A stretch of 5,014 nucleotides of DNA, taken from positions 1 through 5,014 of the forward strand of contig JAEYYB010000035.1 of NCBI GenBank assembly GCA_023430975.1, written 5' to 3'. A program made the position numbers and the translations under genes. This DNA comes from Bacillota bacterium. GTDB lineage: Bacteria; Bacillota; Clostridia; Acetivibrionales; DSM-2933. The notes under the pieces were generated by a model. It was given only the letters and a program-made list of their open reading frames with translations. It was not told where the DNA came from and ran no database searches. Positions 1-4,979 of this stretch are shown in pieces. Position 1 is the first letter of the stretch; every line of letters begins with the position of its first letter.

Positions 1-5
1 TGGTG

Positions 6-11
6 TATAAT
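6..11 (+). promoter_or_regulatory. Candidate -10 element upstream of trpD
   Basis: A perfect TATAAT hexamer lies at the very left edge of the window. Its -35 partner would fall outside, so the promoter cannot be verified. If it is real, transcription would start near position 18 and give trpD an untranslated leader of about 135 nt. No reading frame of useful length crosses positions 1-153, so trpD is not closely preceded by another gene. In AT-rich DNA a chance TATAAT is common, hence the low confidence. Confidence 0.25.
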
Positions 12-101
12 GGTAATAATAACTGGAAAATTTAATAACGAATTTTACTGATTTTTAGGGGTAAAACAGAAATGTGAAGTCTTAAAAATTAGATAAATAA
101 A

Positions 102-122
102 GCCCTCGGAGTTTCCGAGAGC
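102..122 (+). other. GC-rich stem-loop in the trpD leader
   Basis: CTCGGA (105-110) pairs perfectly with TCCGAG (114-119) around a GTT loop. The stem extends past one C-A mismatch through GC (102-103) and GC (121-122). It is the most GC-rich element in an otherwise AT-rich leader. On the + strand it is preceded by A-rich sequence but followed by ATACAATT, not a U-tract, so it does not look like a working terminator for trpD transcription. On the - strand it is followed by a T-rich run, so it could be a leftward terminator or a decayed bidirectional one. It leaves the trpD SD unpaired. Confidence 0.5.
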
Positions 123-136
123 ATACAATTCAAATT

Positions 137-145
137 AAGGAGGGG
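137..145 (+). promoter_or_regulatory. Strong Shine-Dalgarno site of trpD
   Basis: AAGGAGGGG matches the anti-SD of 16S rRNA very well. The AAGGAGG core ends 10 nt before the ATG at 154, which supports that start. GAGGG (140-144) is also complementary to CCCTC (103-107) in the 5' arm of the upstream stem-loop, so it could be masked in an alternative fold. Confidence 0.8.
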
Positions 146-153
146 TAAGCTAT

Positions 154-1167
154 ATGATACAAGAGGCTATAAAAAAACTGATTGTTGGAAGCAATTTGCT
201 CGAGCAAGAAGCTATAGATTCAATGAATATGATTATGGAGGGCAATGCCACTCCTGCTCAGATAGGAAGCTTTATTACTGCACTTCGTATAAAAGGTGAA
301 ACTGTGGAAGAGATTACAGGATGTGCAAGAGTAATGCGTGATAAAGCAGATCGATTTGAATCTCAGTTGGACTATTTTATTGATATAGTTGGAACTGGAG
401 GGGATGGATCGAATTCATTTAACATTTCCACAGCATCAGCTATTGTAACTGCTGCAGCAGGCATACCTGTTGCGAAGCATGGAAATCGATCGATATCAAG
501 CCTGACTGGCTCTGCAGATGTTCTCGAAGCTCTTGGAGTAAATATTATGCTTACATCGGAGCAGGCAAAAAAGTGTCTCGAGGATATCAATATTTGTTTT
601 ATGTTTGCACCTGTATTTCATAAATCTATGAAATATGCAGCAGGTCCGAGAAAAGAAATTGGAATAAGAACTATATTCAATGTCTTGGGTCCGCTTACAA
701 ATCCGGCAGGTGCAAAAGGCCAGGTTATGGGGGTTTATGACGGCAAATTGACCGAGATTCTGGCAAAGGTTCTATTAAAGCTTGGAATTGAAAGAGCTAT
801 GGTGGTTCATGGTATGGACGGTATGGATGAAATAACAACTACCACATCTACCCTTGTATCAGAGGTAAAGGACGGCAAGGTCTTAAGTTATGAGATAAAG
901 CCGGAAGACTTTGGAATCAGAGCTTGTTCAAAGAAGGACCTGGAGGGTGGAGATGCTAAAGTCAACAGTGAGATAATAGTCTCAATGTTAAATGGTGAAA
1001 AGGGGCCGAAAAGAGATATAGTGATGTTAAACTCTGCAGCAGCTCTTTATGTAGGCAAGAAAGTGAATAGCTTGATAGATGGTATAGAATTGGCCAGTGA
1101 ATTGATTGATACAGGAAAAGCAAGTAAAAAGCTGGATGAGCTGGTATCGTATACAACAGAATTGTAG
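154..1167 (+). CDS. trpD: Anthranilate phosphoribosyltransferase (TrpD)
   Basis: This cytosolic enzyme of tryptophan synthesis joins anthranilate to PRPP, giving N-(5-phosphoribosyl)anthranilate and pyrophosphate. The 337-residue product has the normal family length and appears complete. An all-helical N-terminal domain (about 1-70) precedes the glycosyltransferase family 3 domain. The PRPP-binding GTGGDG motif is at 80-85, followed by FNIST (89-93) and KHGNR (108-112). GSADVLEALGV lies at 119-129. The anthranilate-site segment GPRKEIGIRT is at 164-173, followed by GPLTNPAG (179-186). The acidic Mg-PRPP pair is D225-E226 in MDEI. There is no fused glutamine amidotransferase (TrpG) domain, so anthranilate must come from a separate TrpE/TrpG. 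The ATG at 154 sits behind a very strong SD. trpC follows after 86 bp and the two are probably co-transcribed. The protein contains no tryptophan. A related nucleoside phosphorylase is excluded by the TrpD-specific KHGNR and GPLTNPAG motifs. Confidence 0.97.
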   Translation: MIQEAIKKLIVGSNLLEQEAIDSMNMIMEGNATPAQIGSFITALRIKGETVEEITGCARVMRDKADRFESQLDYFIDIVGTGGDGSNSFNISTASAIVTAAAGIPVAKHGNRSISSLTGSADVLEALGVNIMLTSEQAKKCLEDINICFMFAPVFHKSMKYAAGPRKEIGIRTIFNVLGPLTNPAGAKGQVMGVYDGKLTEILAKVLLKLGIERAMVVHGMDGMDEITTTTSTLVSEVKDGKVLSYEIKPEDFGIRACSKKDLEGGDAKVNSEIIVSMLNGEKGPKRDIVMLNSAAALYVGKKVNSLIDGIELASELIDTGKASKKLDELVSYTTEL

Positions 1168-1188
1168 TACATGATATATATGATGAAT

Positions 1189-1226
1189 AATGCTAAAGAT
1201 TAATCACTATTAATAAAGACAGCATT
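1189..1226 (+). other. Nested AU-rich stem-loop between trpD and trpC
   Basis: The 86-bp gap contains an outer pair AATGCT (1189-1194) with AGCATT (1221-1226) and an inner pair ATTAAT (1199-1204) with ATTAAT (1209-1214) around a CACT loop. An internal loop of AAAG and AAAGAC separates the two stems. The stems are AU-rich and weak, and no U-tract follows, so this is not a terminator. It could be an RNA-processing or stability element, or chance in AT-rich sequence. The trpC SD (AAAGGA, 1237-1242) lies just downstream and outside the fold. Confidence 0.25.
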
Positions 1227-1253
1227 TTACTATTTGAAAGGAATTGTTGAAAT

Positions 1254-2033
1254 ATGATTTTACAAAAAATCGTTGATGCGAAAAAGATACAATTAGAAGA
1301 AGAGATGAGGCAGATAGGGATAGATGGCTGGAAACAGAGGATTTCAAGGCCGGGGCTTCATGCGACTATTGACTTGTATAAGGCTATTAAGAGTGAAGGC
1401 AAGGTATCAATAATTTCCGAGGTTAAGAAGGCATCGCCTTCAAAGGGAATTATAAAAGAGGATTTTGATCCTTTGGAAATTGCAAAGGAATACTATGCAT
1501 CGGATGTTCAAGCATTATCCGTACTGACTGAGAAAAATTTTTTTAAAGGGTCTGATGAATACCTTTGTAAAATACGACAATCAATTCCTCTTCCAATTTT
1601 AAGGAAGGATTTTATAATTGACTTATGGCAGATTTACCAGGCCAGATTTTTAGGAGCGGATGCCATACTTCTTATAGTATCAATACTGTCGGATGACGAA
1701 CTTAAAAAATTTCAGGCCGTGGCAAGCATATTAGGAATGCAGTGCATAGTCGAGGTTCATGATAAGGAAGAAACTTTAAGAGCTATTGATTCCGGAGCAA
1801 AGATAATAGGTATCAACAATAGGAATTTGAAGACTTTTGAAGTTGATTTGAAAACCACCGAAATGCTTATGAATTACATACCCCATGATAAAGCAGTTGT
1901 AAGCGAAAGTGGTATAAAAAGCCGCGAAGATATGGTTTATCTTAAGGAACTTGGGGTTGATGCGGTGCTTATAGGAGAGACATTTATGAGAGCACCTTCC
2001 ATTAAAGACAAAATCAATGAAATAAGGGTGTGA
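1254..2033 (+). CDS. trpC: Indole-3-glycerol phosphate synthase (TrpC)
   Basis: This cytosolic (βα)8-barrel lyase converts 1-(o-carboxyphenylamino)-1-deoxyribulose 5-phosphate to indole-3-glycerol phosphate, releasing CO2 and water. The 259 residues match a monofunctional enzyme. The known catalytic positions of the family are all visible: E56 and K58 in SEVKKASPSKG (55-65), K118 in LRKDF (116-120), E167 in IVEVHD (165-170), N188 in GINNRNL (186-192), and E218-S219 in SESGI (217-221). The phosphate-binding IGETFM segment is at 240-245. The ATG at 1254 is preceded by AAAGGA with 11 nt spacing, a moderate ribosome site. Its TGA is only 4 bp before the trpF start, so these two are tightly linked and probably translationally coupled. 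It works after TrpF in the pathway although it precedes trpF on the DNA. No truncation or missing key residue is seen. Confidence 0.97.
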   Translation: MILQKIVDAKKIQLEEEMRQIGIDGWKQRISRPGLHATIDLYKAIKSEGKVSIISEVKKASPSKGIIKEDFDPLEIAKEYYASDVQALSVLTEKNFFKGSDEYLCKIRQSIPLPILRKDFIIDLWQIYQARFLGADAILLIVSILSDDELKKFQAVASILGMQCIVEVHDKEETLRAIDSGAKIIGINNRNLKTFEVDLKTTEMLMNYIPHDKAVVSESGIKSREDMVYLKELGVDAVLIGETFMRAPSIKDKINEIRV

Positions 2034-2037
2034 TTTA

Positions 2038-2679
2038 ATGTCAAAAATAAAGATTTGCGGAATAAGGCGAATGGAAGACATTTTATATGCTAATAAATAT
2101 TTGCCTGAGTTCATTGGATTCGTATTTGCACCCAGCAAAAGAAGGATCAGTTATGAAGCGGCAGCAGATCTGGTAAAAAATATTGATCCTTCAATTAAAA
2201 AAGTCGGTGTATTCGTAAATGAGAGTTGTGAAAACATTAGTGAGGCAATAATTAAATGTGACCTGGATGTTGTACAGATTCACGGAGATGAAGATCCTTG
2301 TTATTGTGAGAAGCTTAAGGATAATATATTGAATTTATTTAAAGATAAAAGAGTTGAGATATGGAAAGCCTTCAGGGTTAAGGACGAAATGTCATTATTA
2401 GAAATGAAAAGTTATAAGGTGGACGGTTTTGTTCTCGATACTTTTATTGAAGACAGCTATGGCGGGGGTGGGAAGACATTTAACTGGGCCCTTGCGGTCA
2501 ATGCGAAAAAGTGTGGGAAAATAATCCTTGCAGGGGGATTAACATCTGAAAACCTTATTGATGCAATACATATGGTAAATCCGATGGTGCTCGATGTCAG
2601 CAGTGGTGTTGAGACAGACGGATATAAAGATGAAAAGAAGATTTGTGATTTTATTAGAATTGCGAGGAGCTGTAAGTAA
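2038..2679 (+). CDS. trpF: Phosphoribosylanthranilate isomerase (TrpF)
   Basis: This cytosolic (βα)8-barrel isomerase performs the Amadori rearrangement of N-(5-phosphoribosyl)anthranilate to the ribulose form that TrpC uses. The 213-residue length is normal. The N-terminal KICGIR motif (5-10) carries the general-base Cys7, and the general-acid aspartate is D134 in FVLDTF (131-136). Family signatures include QIHGDE (80-85), GGGGKTFNW (142-150), LAGGL (164-168) and the phosphate-binding DVSSGVE (186-192). The ATG follows the trpC stop after 4 bp. The AAGGG SD (2024-2028) lies inside the last trpC codons with 9 nt spacing, so translational coupling is likely. It is a standalone protein, not a TrpC-TrpF fusion as in Escherichia coli. 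It is the last trp gene here: a stem-loop with a U-tract starts 3 bp after its stop, and no trpB or trpA follows. Confidence 0.97.
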   Translation: MSKIKICGIRRMEDILYANKYLPEFIGFVFAPSKRRISYEAAADLVKNIDPSIKKVGVFVNESCENISEAIIKCDLDVVQIHGDEDPCYCEKLKDNILNLFKDKRVEIWKAFRVKDEMSLLEMKSYKVDGFVLDTFIEDSYGGGGKTFNWALAVNAKKCGKIILAGGLTSENLIDAIHMVNPMVLDVSSGVETDGYKDEKKICDFIRIARSCK

Positions 2680-2681
2680 GA

Positions 2682-2750
2682 TCGAGTTTTAGTTATTAAT
2701 ACATATAATATCATCTATTAAACTCGACAAAGGGAGAATTTTGTCTTTTT
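2682..2750 (+). terminator. Probable rho-independent terminator after trpF
   Basis: Two adjoining stems are visible. TCGAGTTT (2682-2689) pairs with AAACTCGA (2720-2727). TAG (2690-2692) can add three more pairs with CTA (2715-2717), leaving a 2-nt bulge. Next, GACAAA (2726-2731) pairs with TTTGTC (2740-2745) and is followed at once by five T (2746-2750), and then by a second T-run at 2757-2763. The second hairpin plus U-tract is the likely terminator, although its six-pair stem is AU-rich and weak. The stems share bases 2726-2727, so they either stack or compete. The position just after trpF supports termination of the trp unit here. Confidence 0.6.
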
Positions 2751-2821
2751 AATGGATTTTTTTGTACTTTCATGGTAAAATTAAATAGTATAACTCTATT
2801 TATTTATAATTTAAGGAAATG

Positions 2822-2854
2822 AGATATACATATCTTTTAAATTTTTAAAAATTT
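2822..2854. repeat. Two adjacent perfect AT-rich palindromes
   Basis: AGATATACATATCT (2822-2835) has two 6-bp arms around AC. AAATTTTTAAAAATTT (2839-2854) is a 16-bp perfect palindrome. Only 3 bp separate them, so their centres are about 18 bp apart. They lie 60-90 bp upstream of the candidate promoter of the GGDEF-EAL gene. They could be a protein-binding site or curved DNA, but AT-only palindromes also arise by chance in such sequence. Confidence 0.35.
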
Positions 2855-2913
2855 GTCTGCTAAATATGTTTACTTTTCAATAATTCTAAACAGTGTTAAT
2901 TAAAATTCCGATA

Positions 2914-2943
2914 TTGTAATTATGATTTAGGTTTAGTTATGAT
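2914..2943 (+). promoter_or_regulatory. Candidate σA promoter of the GGDEF-EAL gene
   Basis: TTGTAA (2914-2919, four of six matches to TTGACA) and TATGAT (2938-2943, five of six matches to TATAAT) are separated by 18 bp. This would place the start of transcription near 2950 and give a short leader of about 40 nt. The terminator upstream makes a separate promoter necessary somewhere in this spacer. Other possible -10 boxes exist, such as TATAAT at 2805-2810, but they lack a good -35. Confidence 0.35.
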
Positions 2944-2981
2944 TTTCATTTATACCATAATAAATAACACGATAAAATATG

Positions 2982-2987
2982 GGAGGT
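2982..2987 (+). promoter_or_regulatory. Ribosome binding site that decides the GGDEF-EAL start
   Basis: GGAGGT lies between two in-frame ATG codons, at 2979 and 2991. It overlaps or follows the first, so it can serve only the second, with a rather short gap of 3-4 nt. No SD-like sequence precedes the ATG at 2979 (ACACGATAAAAT). The start at 2991 is therefore preferred. Confidence 0.65.
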
Positions 2988-2990
2988 AAT

Positions 2991-4691
2991 ATGGCAAACA
3001 ATAAGTATGACATAGACTCCAAGGATAATAATATATTAAAGTCCGGTAAGAATAGATCAAGGATTTTACCTGGTATTTTTAATAATAAAAACATTCGAGA
3101 CTTAAAACTCGCACCACTAAAAATATCATTAATATATTTAATTCTGGGGTTTATATGGATATTATATTCTGATAACATCTTAAGCAAATATTTGACCAGT
3201 GACATAAACGCATTAAAAAATTTACAGACATTTAAAGGTTTGTTTTATGTGTTTATTACTGCTGCTATACTATATTTAATGGCTAATAATGTAATTAAAG
3301 TTATTCGGATAAAAGAAAATTCCAGAGAAAAAAGCTATAGGAAGCTGGTTGAATCTAAAAGGAAATTAAAGGAAAGTAAGAATGAATTAAAAAAGTTTGA
3401 ATACTATGATTTTCTGACATGTTTACCTAATAGGGGATTTATGGCTGAGAAAATTGAAAATATATTGAAGAAGGCAGATGATAAAACCAATTTTTCATTA
3501 TTGTTTCTGGATCTGGATAATTTTAAGATGGTTAATGATATTTTAGGGCATGATTATGGAGATATTCTACTGAAAAACATTGCCTGGGATCTAAGAGAAT
3601 GTATAGATGAAAAAGATATAGTTGCACGGTTTGGAGGAGATGAGTTTCTAATCCTTCTTACGGATGTATGTGATAAAGAAAAAATAGAAAACAAAGCAAG
3701 AAGAATTCTTGATCTATTTTCCAGACAGTGGAGTTTAAGTGGAAAGGAATTTTTTATAACCGCAAGTGCAGGCATAGTCATTTATCCTTTTGATGGGGCA
3801 GATTTACAAACATTATATAAGAATGCGGATACAGCAATGAACCAGGCTAAGGAAAGTGGGAAGAACTGTTTCTTATTCTTTAGACAGTATATGAATGAAA
3901 AGGTGTCTGAAAAACTGGAACTGGAAAATAAGTTAAGGAAAGCAATAAAGAATGAAGAATTCATGGTATATTATCAACCTCTAATAGATATAAGAACAAT
4001 GCAGGTGATGGGAGTCGAGGCACTTGTAAGATGGAACCATCCGACAGAGGGGATTATTCAGCCGGCAAAATTTATTCCGGTAGCTGAAGAGTCCGGTCTC
4101 ATACTTGAGATAGATGAGTTTGTGATGCGGACCGCATGTAAGCAATTAAAGACCTGGATTGATTCCGATATAAAGCCTGTCACCATTTCTCTCAATCTAA
4201 CAAGCAAAGAATTTCAGCAAGCTAACTTTACAGAAATATTAAAGGAAATTATTAAAGATTCAGGACTTAGAGCAGATTACATAGAGATTGAAATAACTGA
4301 GAGTCTTATTATGAAGGATCTTGATGTTACTTTAAATATATTGAAGGATCTAAAGTCAATCGGGGTTAGAATATCTCTTGATGATTTTGGTACCGGATAC
4401 TCATCGTTAAATTATTTAAAAAGGCTTCCTATAGATACTATTAAGATTGATAAGTCGTTTATAGATGAAATTACTGAAGACTCGAAGGAAGAAGCAATTG
4501 CAGAGTCAATAATAGCACTTGCTCATAAGATGAACTTATCTGTTGTTGCTGAGGGGATTGAAACACAAAAACAGTTGGAGTTTATAAAAGAGCAAAAATG
4601 TGATAAAGCACAAGGATACTATTTCAGTAAGCCTTTGCCTGTTGATGAAATTGAAAGATTACTATCTGTTCCTTTAATTTATACCAATTAA
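2991..4691 (+). CDS. Membrane-anchored GGDEF-EAL c-di-GMP turnover protein
   Basis: This is a predicted bifunctional c-di-GMP enzyme: GGDEF domains make the messenger from two GTP and EAL domains hydrolyse it to pGpG. Numbering is from the ATG at 2991 (566 aa); an in-frame ATG at 2979 would add four residues. A basic, Asn-rich tail (1-44) precedes two transmembrane helices (about 45-62 and 82-102) flanking a short outer loop. A Lys/Glu-rich, probably coiled-coil linker follows (104-136). The GGDEF domain (about 138-295) has DFLTCLPNR (140-148), metal and substrate residues D174, N182 and D191, and intact GGDEF (215-219). The inhibitory I-site RxxD is replaced by D206-x-x-D209. The EAL domain (about 308-558) has EAL (343-345), N402, E434, DDFGTGYSSL (464-473), K485, E521, E524 and Q541, so catalysis appears possible. 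Which activity dominates, and the signal sensed, cannot be read from the sequence. The gene stands alone, separated from trpF by a terminator. Confidence 0.93.
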   Translation: MANNKYDIDSKDNNILKSGKNRSRILPGIFNNKNIRDLKLAPLKISLIYLILGFIWILYSDNILSKYLTSDINALKNLQTFKGLFYVFITAAILYLMANNVIKVIRIKENSREKSYRKLVESKRKLKESKNELKKFEYYDFLTCLPNRGFMAEKIENILKKADDKTNFSLLFLDLDNFKMVNDILGHDYGDILLKNIAWDLRECIDEKDIVARFGGDEFLILLTDVCDKEKIENKARRILDLFSRQWSLSGKEFFITASAGIVIYPFDGADLQTLYKNADTAMNQAKESGKNCFLFFRQYMNEKVSEKLELENKLRKAIKNEEFMVYYQPLIDIRTMQVMGVEALVRWNHPTEGIIQPAKFIPVAEESGLILEIDEFVMRTACKQLKTWIDSDIKPVTISLNLTSKEFQQANFTEILKEIIKDSGLRADYIEIEITESLIMKDLDVTLNILKDLKSIGVRISLDDFGTGYSSLNYLKRLPIDTIKIDKSFIDEITEDSKEEAIAESIIALAHKMNLSVVAEGIETQKQLEFIKEQKCDKAQGYYFSKPLPVDEIERLLSVPLIYTN

Positions 4692-4826
4692 ATATGAAAA
4701 GTGTTACCATTGATCGTTTTTAGTATGGAGAAAGAGAAATATATACATAGAGAGCTCATTTCTGAGTATAACAGAGTATAAAAAGTATATTTTACATTAA
4801 TGGGCTTATAGTAAACTTTAATTATG
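4692..4826. other. Non-coding spacer with phased short repeats
   Basis: No supported gene is present. AGTATA occurs three times at near-helical spacing (4765-4770, 4775-4780, 4784-4789). The first two copies are part of an 8-bp direct repeat, GAGTATAA (4764-4771 and 4774-4781). AGAAAT (4735-4740) and ATTTCT (4758-4763) form a weak inverted repeat. No clear terminator directly follows the GGDEF-EAL stop. The nearest strong one is at 4925-4979. Confidence 0.4.
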
Positions 4827-4855
4827 TTGAGATATGTTTAATTAGGTGTTATATT
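4827..4855 (+). promoter_or_regulatory. Good σA promoter with extended -10
   Basis: TTGAGA (4827-4832) and TATATT (4850-4855) each match consensus at five of six positions and are separated by the optimal 17 bp. A TG dinucleotide (4847-4848) one base before the -10 makes it an extended -10 promoter, as is common in Gram-positive bacteria. Transcription would start near 4862. This is the best-formed promoter in the window. No gene lies immediately downstream, only about 60 nt and then a long stem-loop. Confidence 0.6.
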
Positions 4856-4861
4856 ATATAA

Positions 4862-4979
4862 GCTGTCGCTTAGATGCTTGTGAAAATAGGTTAAATGAAA
4901 AAGTAAAATCCACTTTGTAAGATTAAAATCCATCCCCTTTAGAAAATTTAGTGATTTTTCTAAAAGAGGTGGATTTTTT
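4862..4979 (+). ncRNA. Possible small RNA or regulatory leader
   Basis: The promoter at 4827-4855 predicts a transcript from about 4862 that would reach the long stem-loop ending near 4979, about 118 nt in all. The segment has no reading frame of note. It contains a small hairpin AAGC/GCTT (4860-4871), another AAAGT/ACTTT (4900-4904 and 4912-4916), and a duplicated TAAAATCCA (4904-4912 and 4924-4932). It could be a free-standing small RNA or the attenuated leader of a gene beyond the window. I recognise no known RNA family. The call rests on the promoter and hairpin alone. Confidence 0.3.
4925..4979 (+). terminator. Long, probably bidirectional stem-loop terminator
   Basis: The arms 4925-4946 and 4956-4977 pair over 22 positions with two C-A mismatches (4937/4965 and 4935/4967) and one U-G wobble (4933/4969), around a 9-nt loop. 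The base of the stem is AAAA opposite TTTT, and T continues to 4979, giving a six-T run (4974-4979). On the - strand the stem likewise ends in TTTT, so it may work in both directions and also end a convergent gene beyond the right edge. An alternative reading is an SD-masking hairpin, because its 3' arm contains AGAGGTGG (4965-4972), 7 nt before an ATG at 4980. Confidence 0.65.

Larger units (their letters stand above)
2751..2990. other. AT-rich spacer between the trp unit and the GGDEF-EAL gene
   Basis: With the terminator this completes a 311-bp gap without a gene. No reading frame with a convincing ribosome site is present. The only short candidate, ATG at 2819, is 8 codons long with its AAGGA too close. 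The spacer contains two perfect palindromes (2822-2854), a candidate promoter (2914-2943) and the ribosome site of the next gene. No c-di-GMP riboswitch consensus was recognised. Confidence 0.6.

Noticed and set aside
1..153. T-box or tryptophan leader-peptide attenuator before trpD
   Set aside because: No conserved T-box sequence (TGGNACCGCG-like) is visible. The short frame ATG 10 to TGA 51 encodes no tryptophan and has no ribosome site.
1776..2138. 120-codon frame on the - strand across the trpC-trpF junction
   Set aside because: It is antisense to two clear genes with full motif sets, has no recognisable domain, and is best explained as a shadow frame.
2751..2978. c-di-GMP riboswitch upstream of the GGDEF-EAL gene
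   Set aside because: The GC-containing conserved core of known c-di-GMP aptamers is absent; the spacer is almost pure A/T with only simple palindromes.
2979..2990. Earlier in-frame ATG for the GGDEF-EAL gene
   Set aside because: It has no SD upstream, and the GGAGGT site overlaps its downstream side and can serve only the ATG at 2991.
4725..4781. 18-codon reading frame after the GGDEF-EAL gene
   Set aside because: There is no ribosome site, the product is short and charged without recognisable features, and the length is expected by chance.
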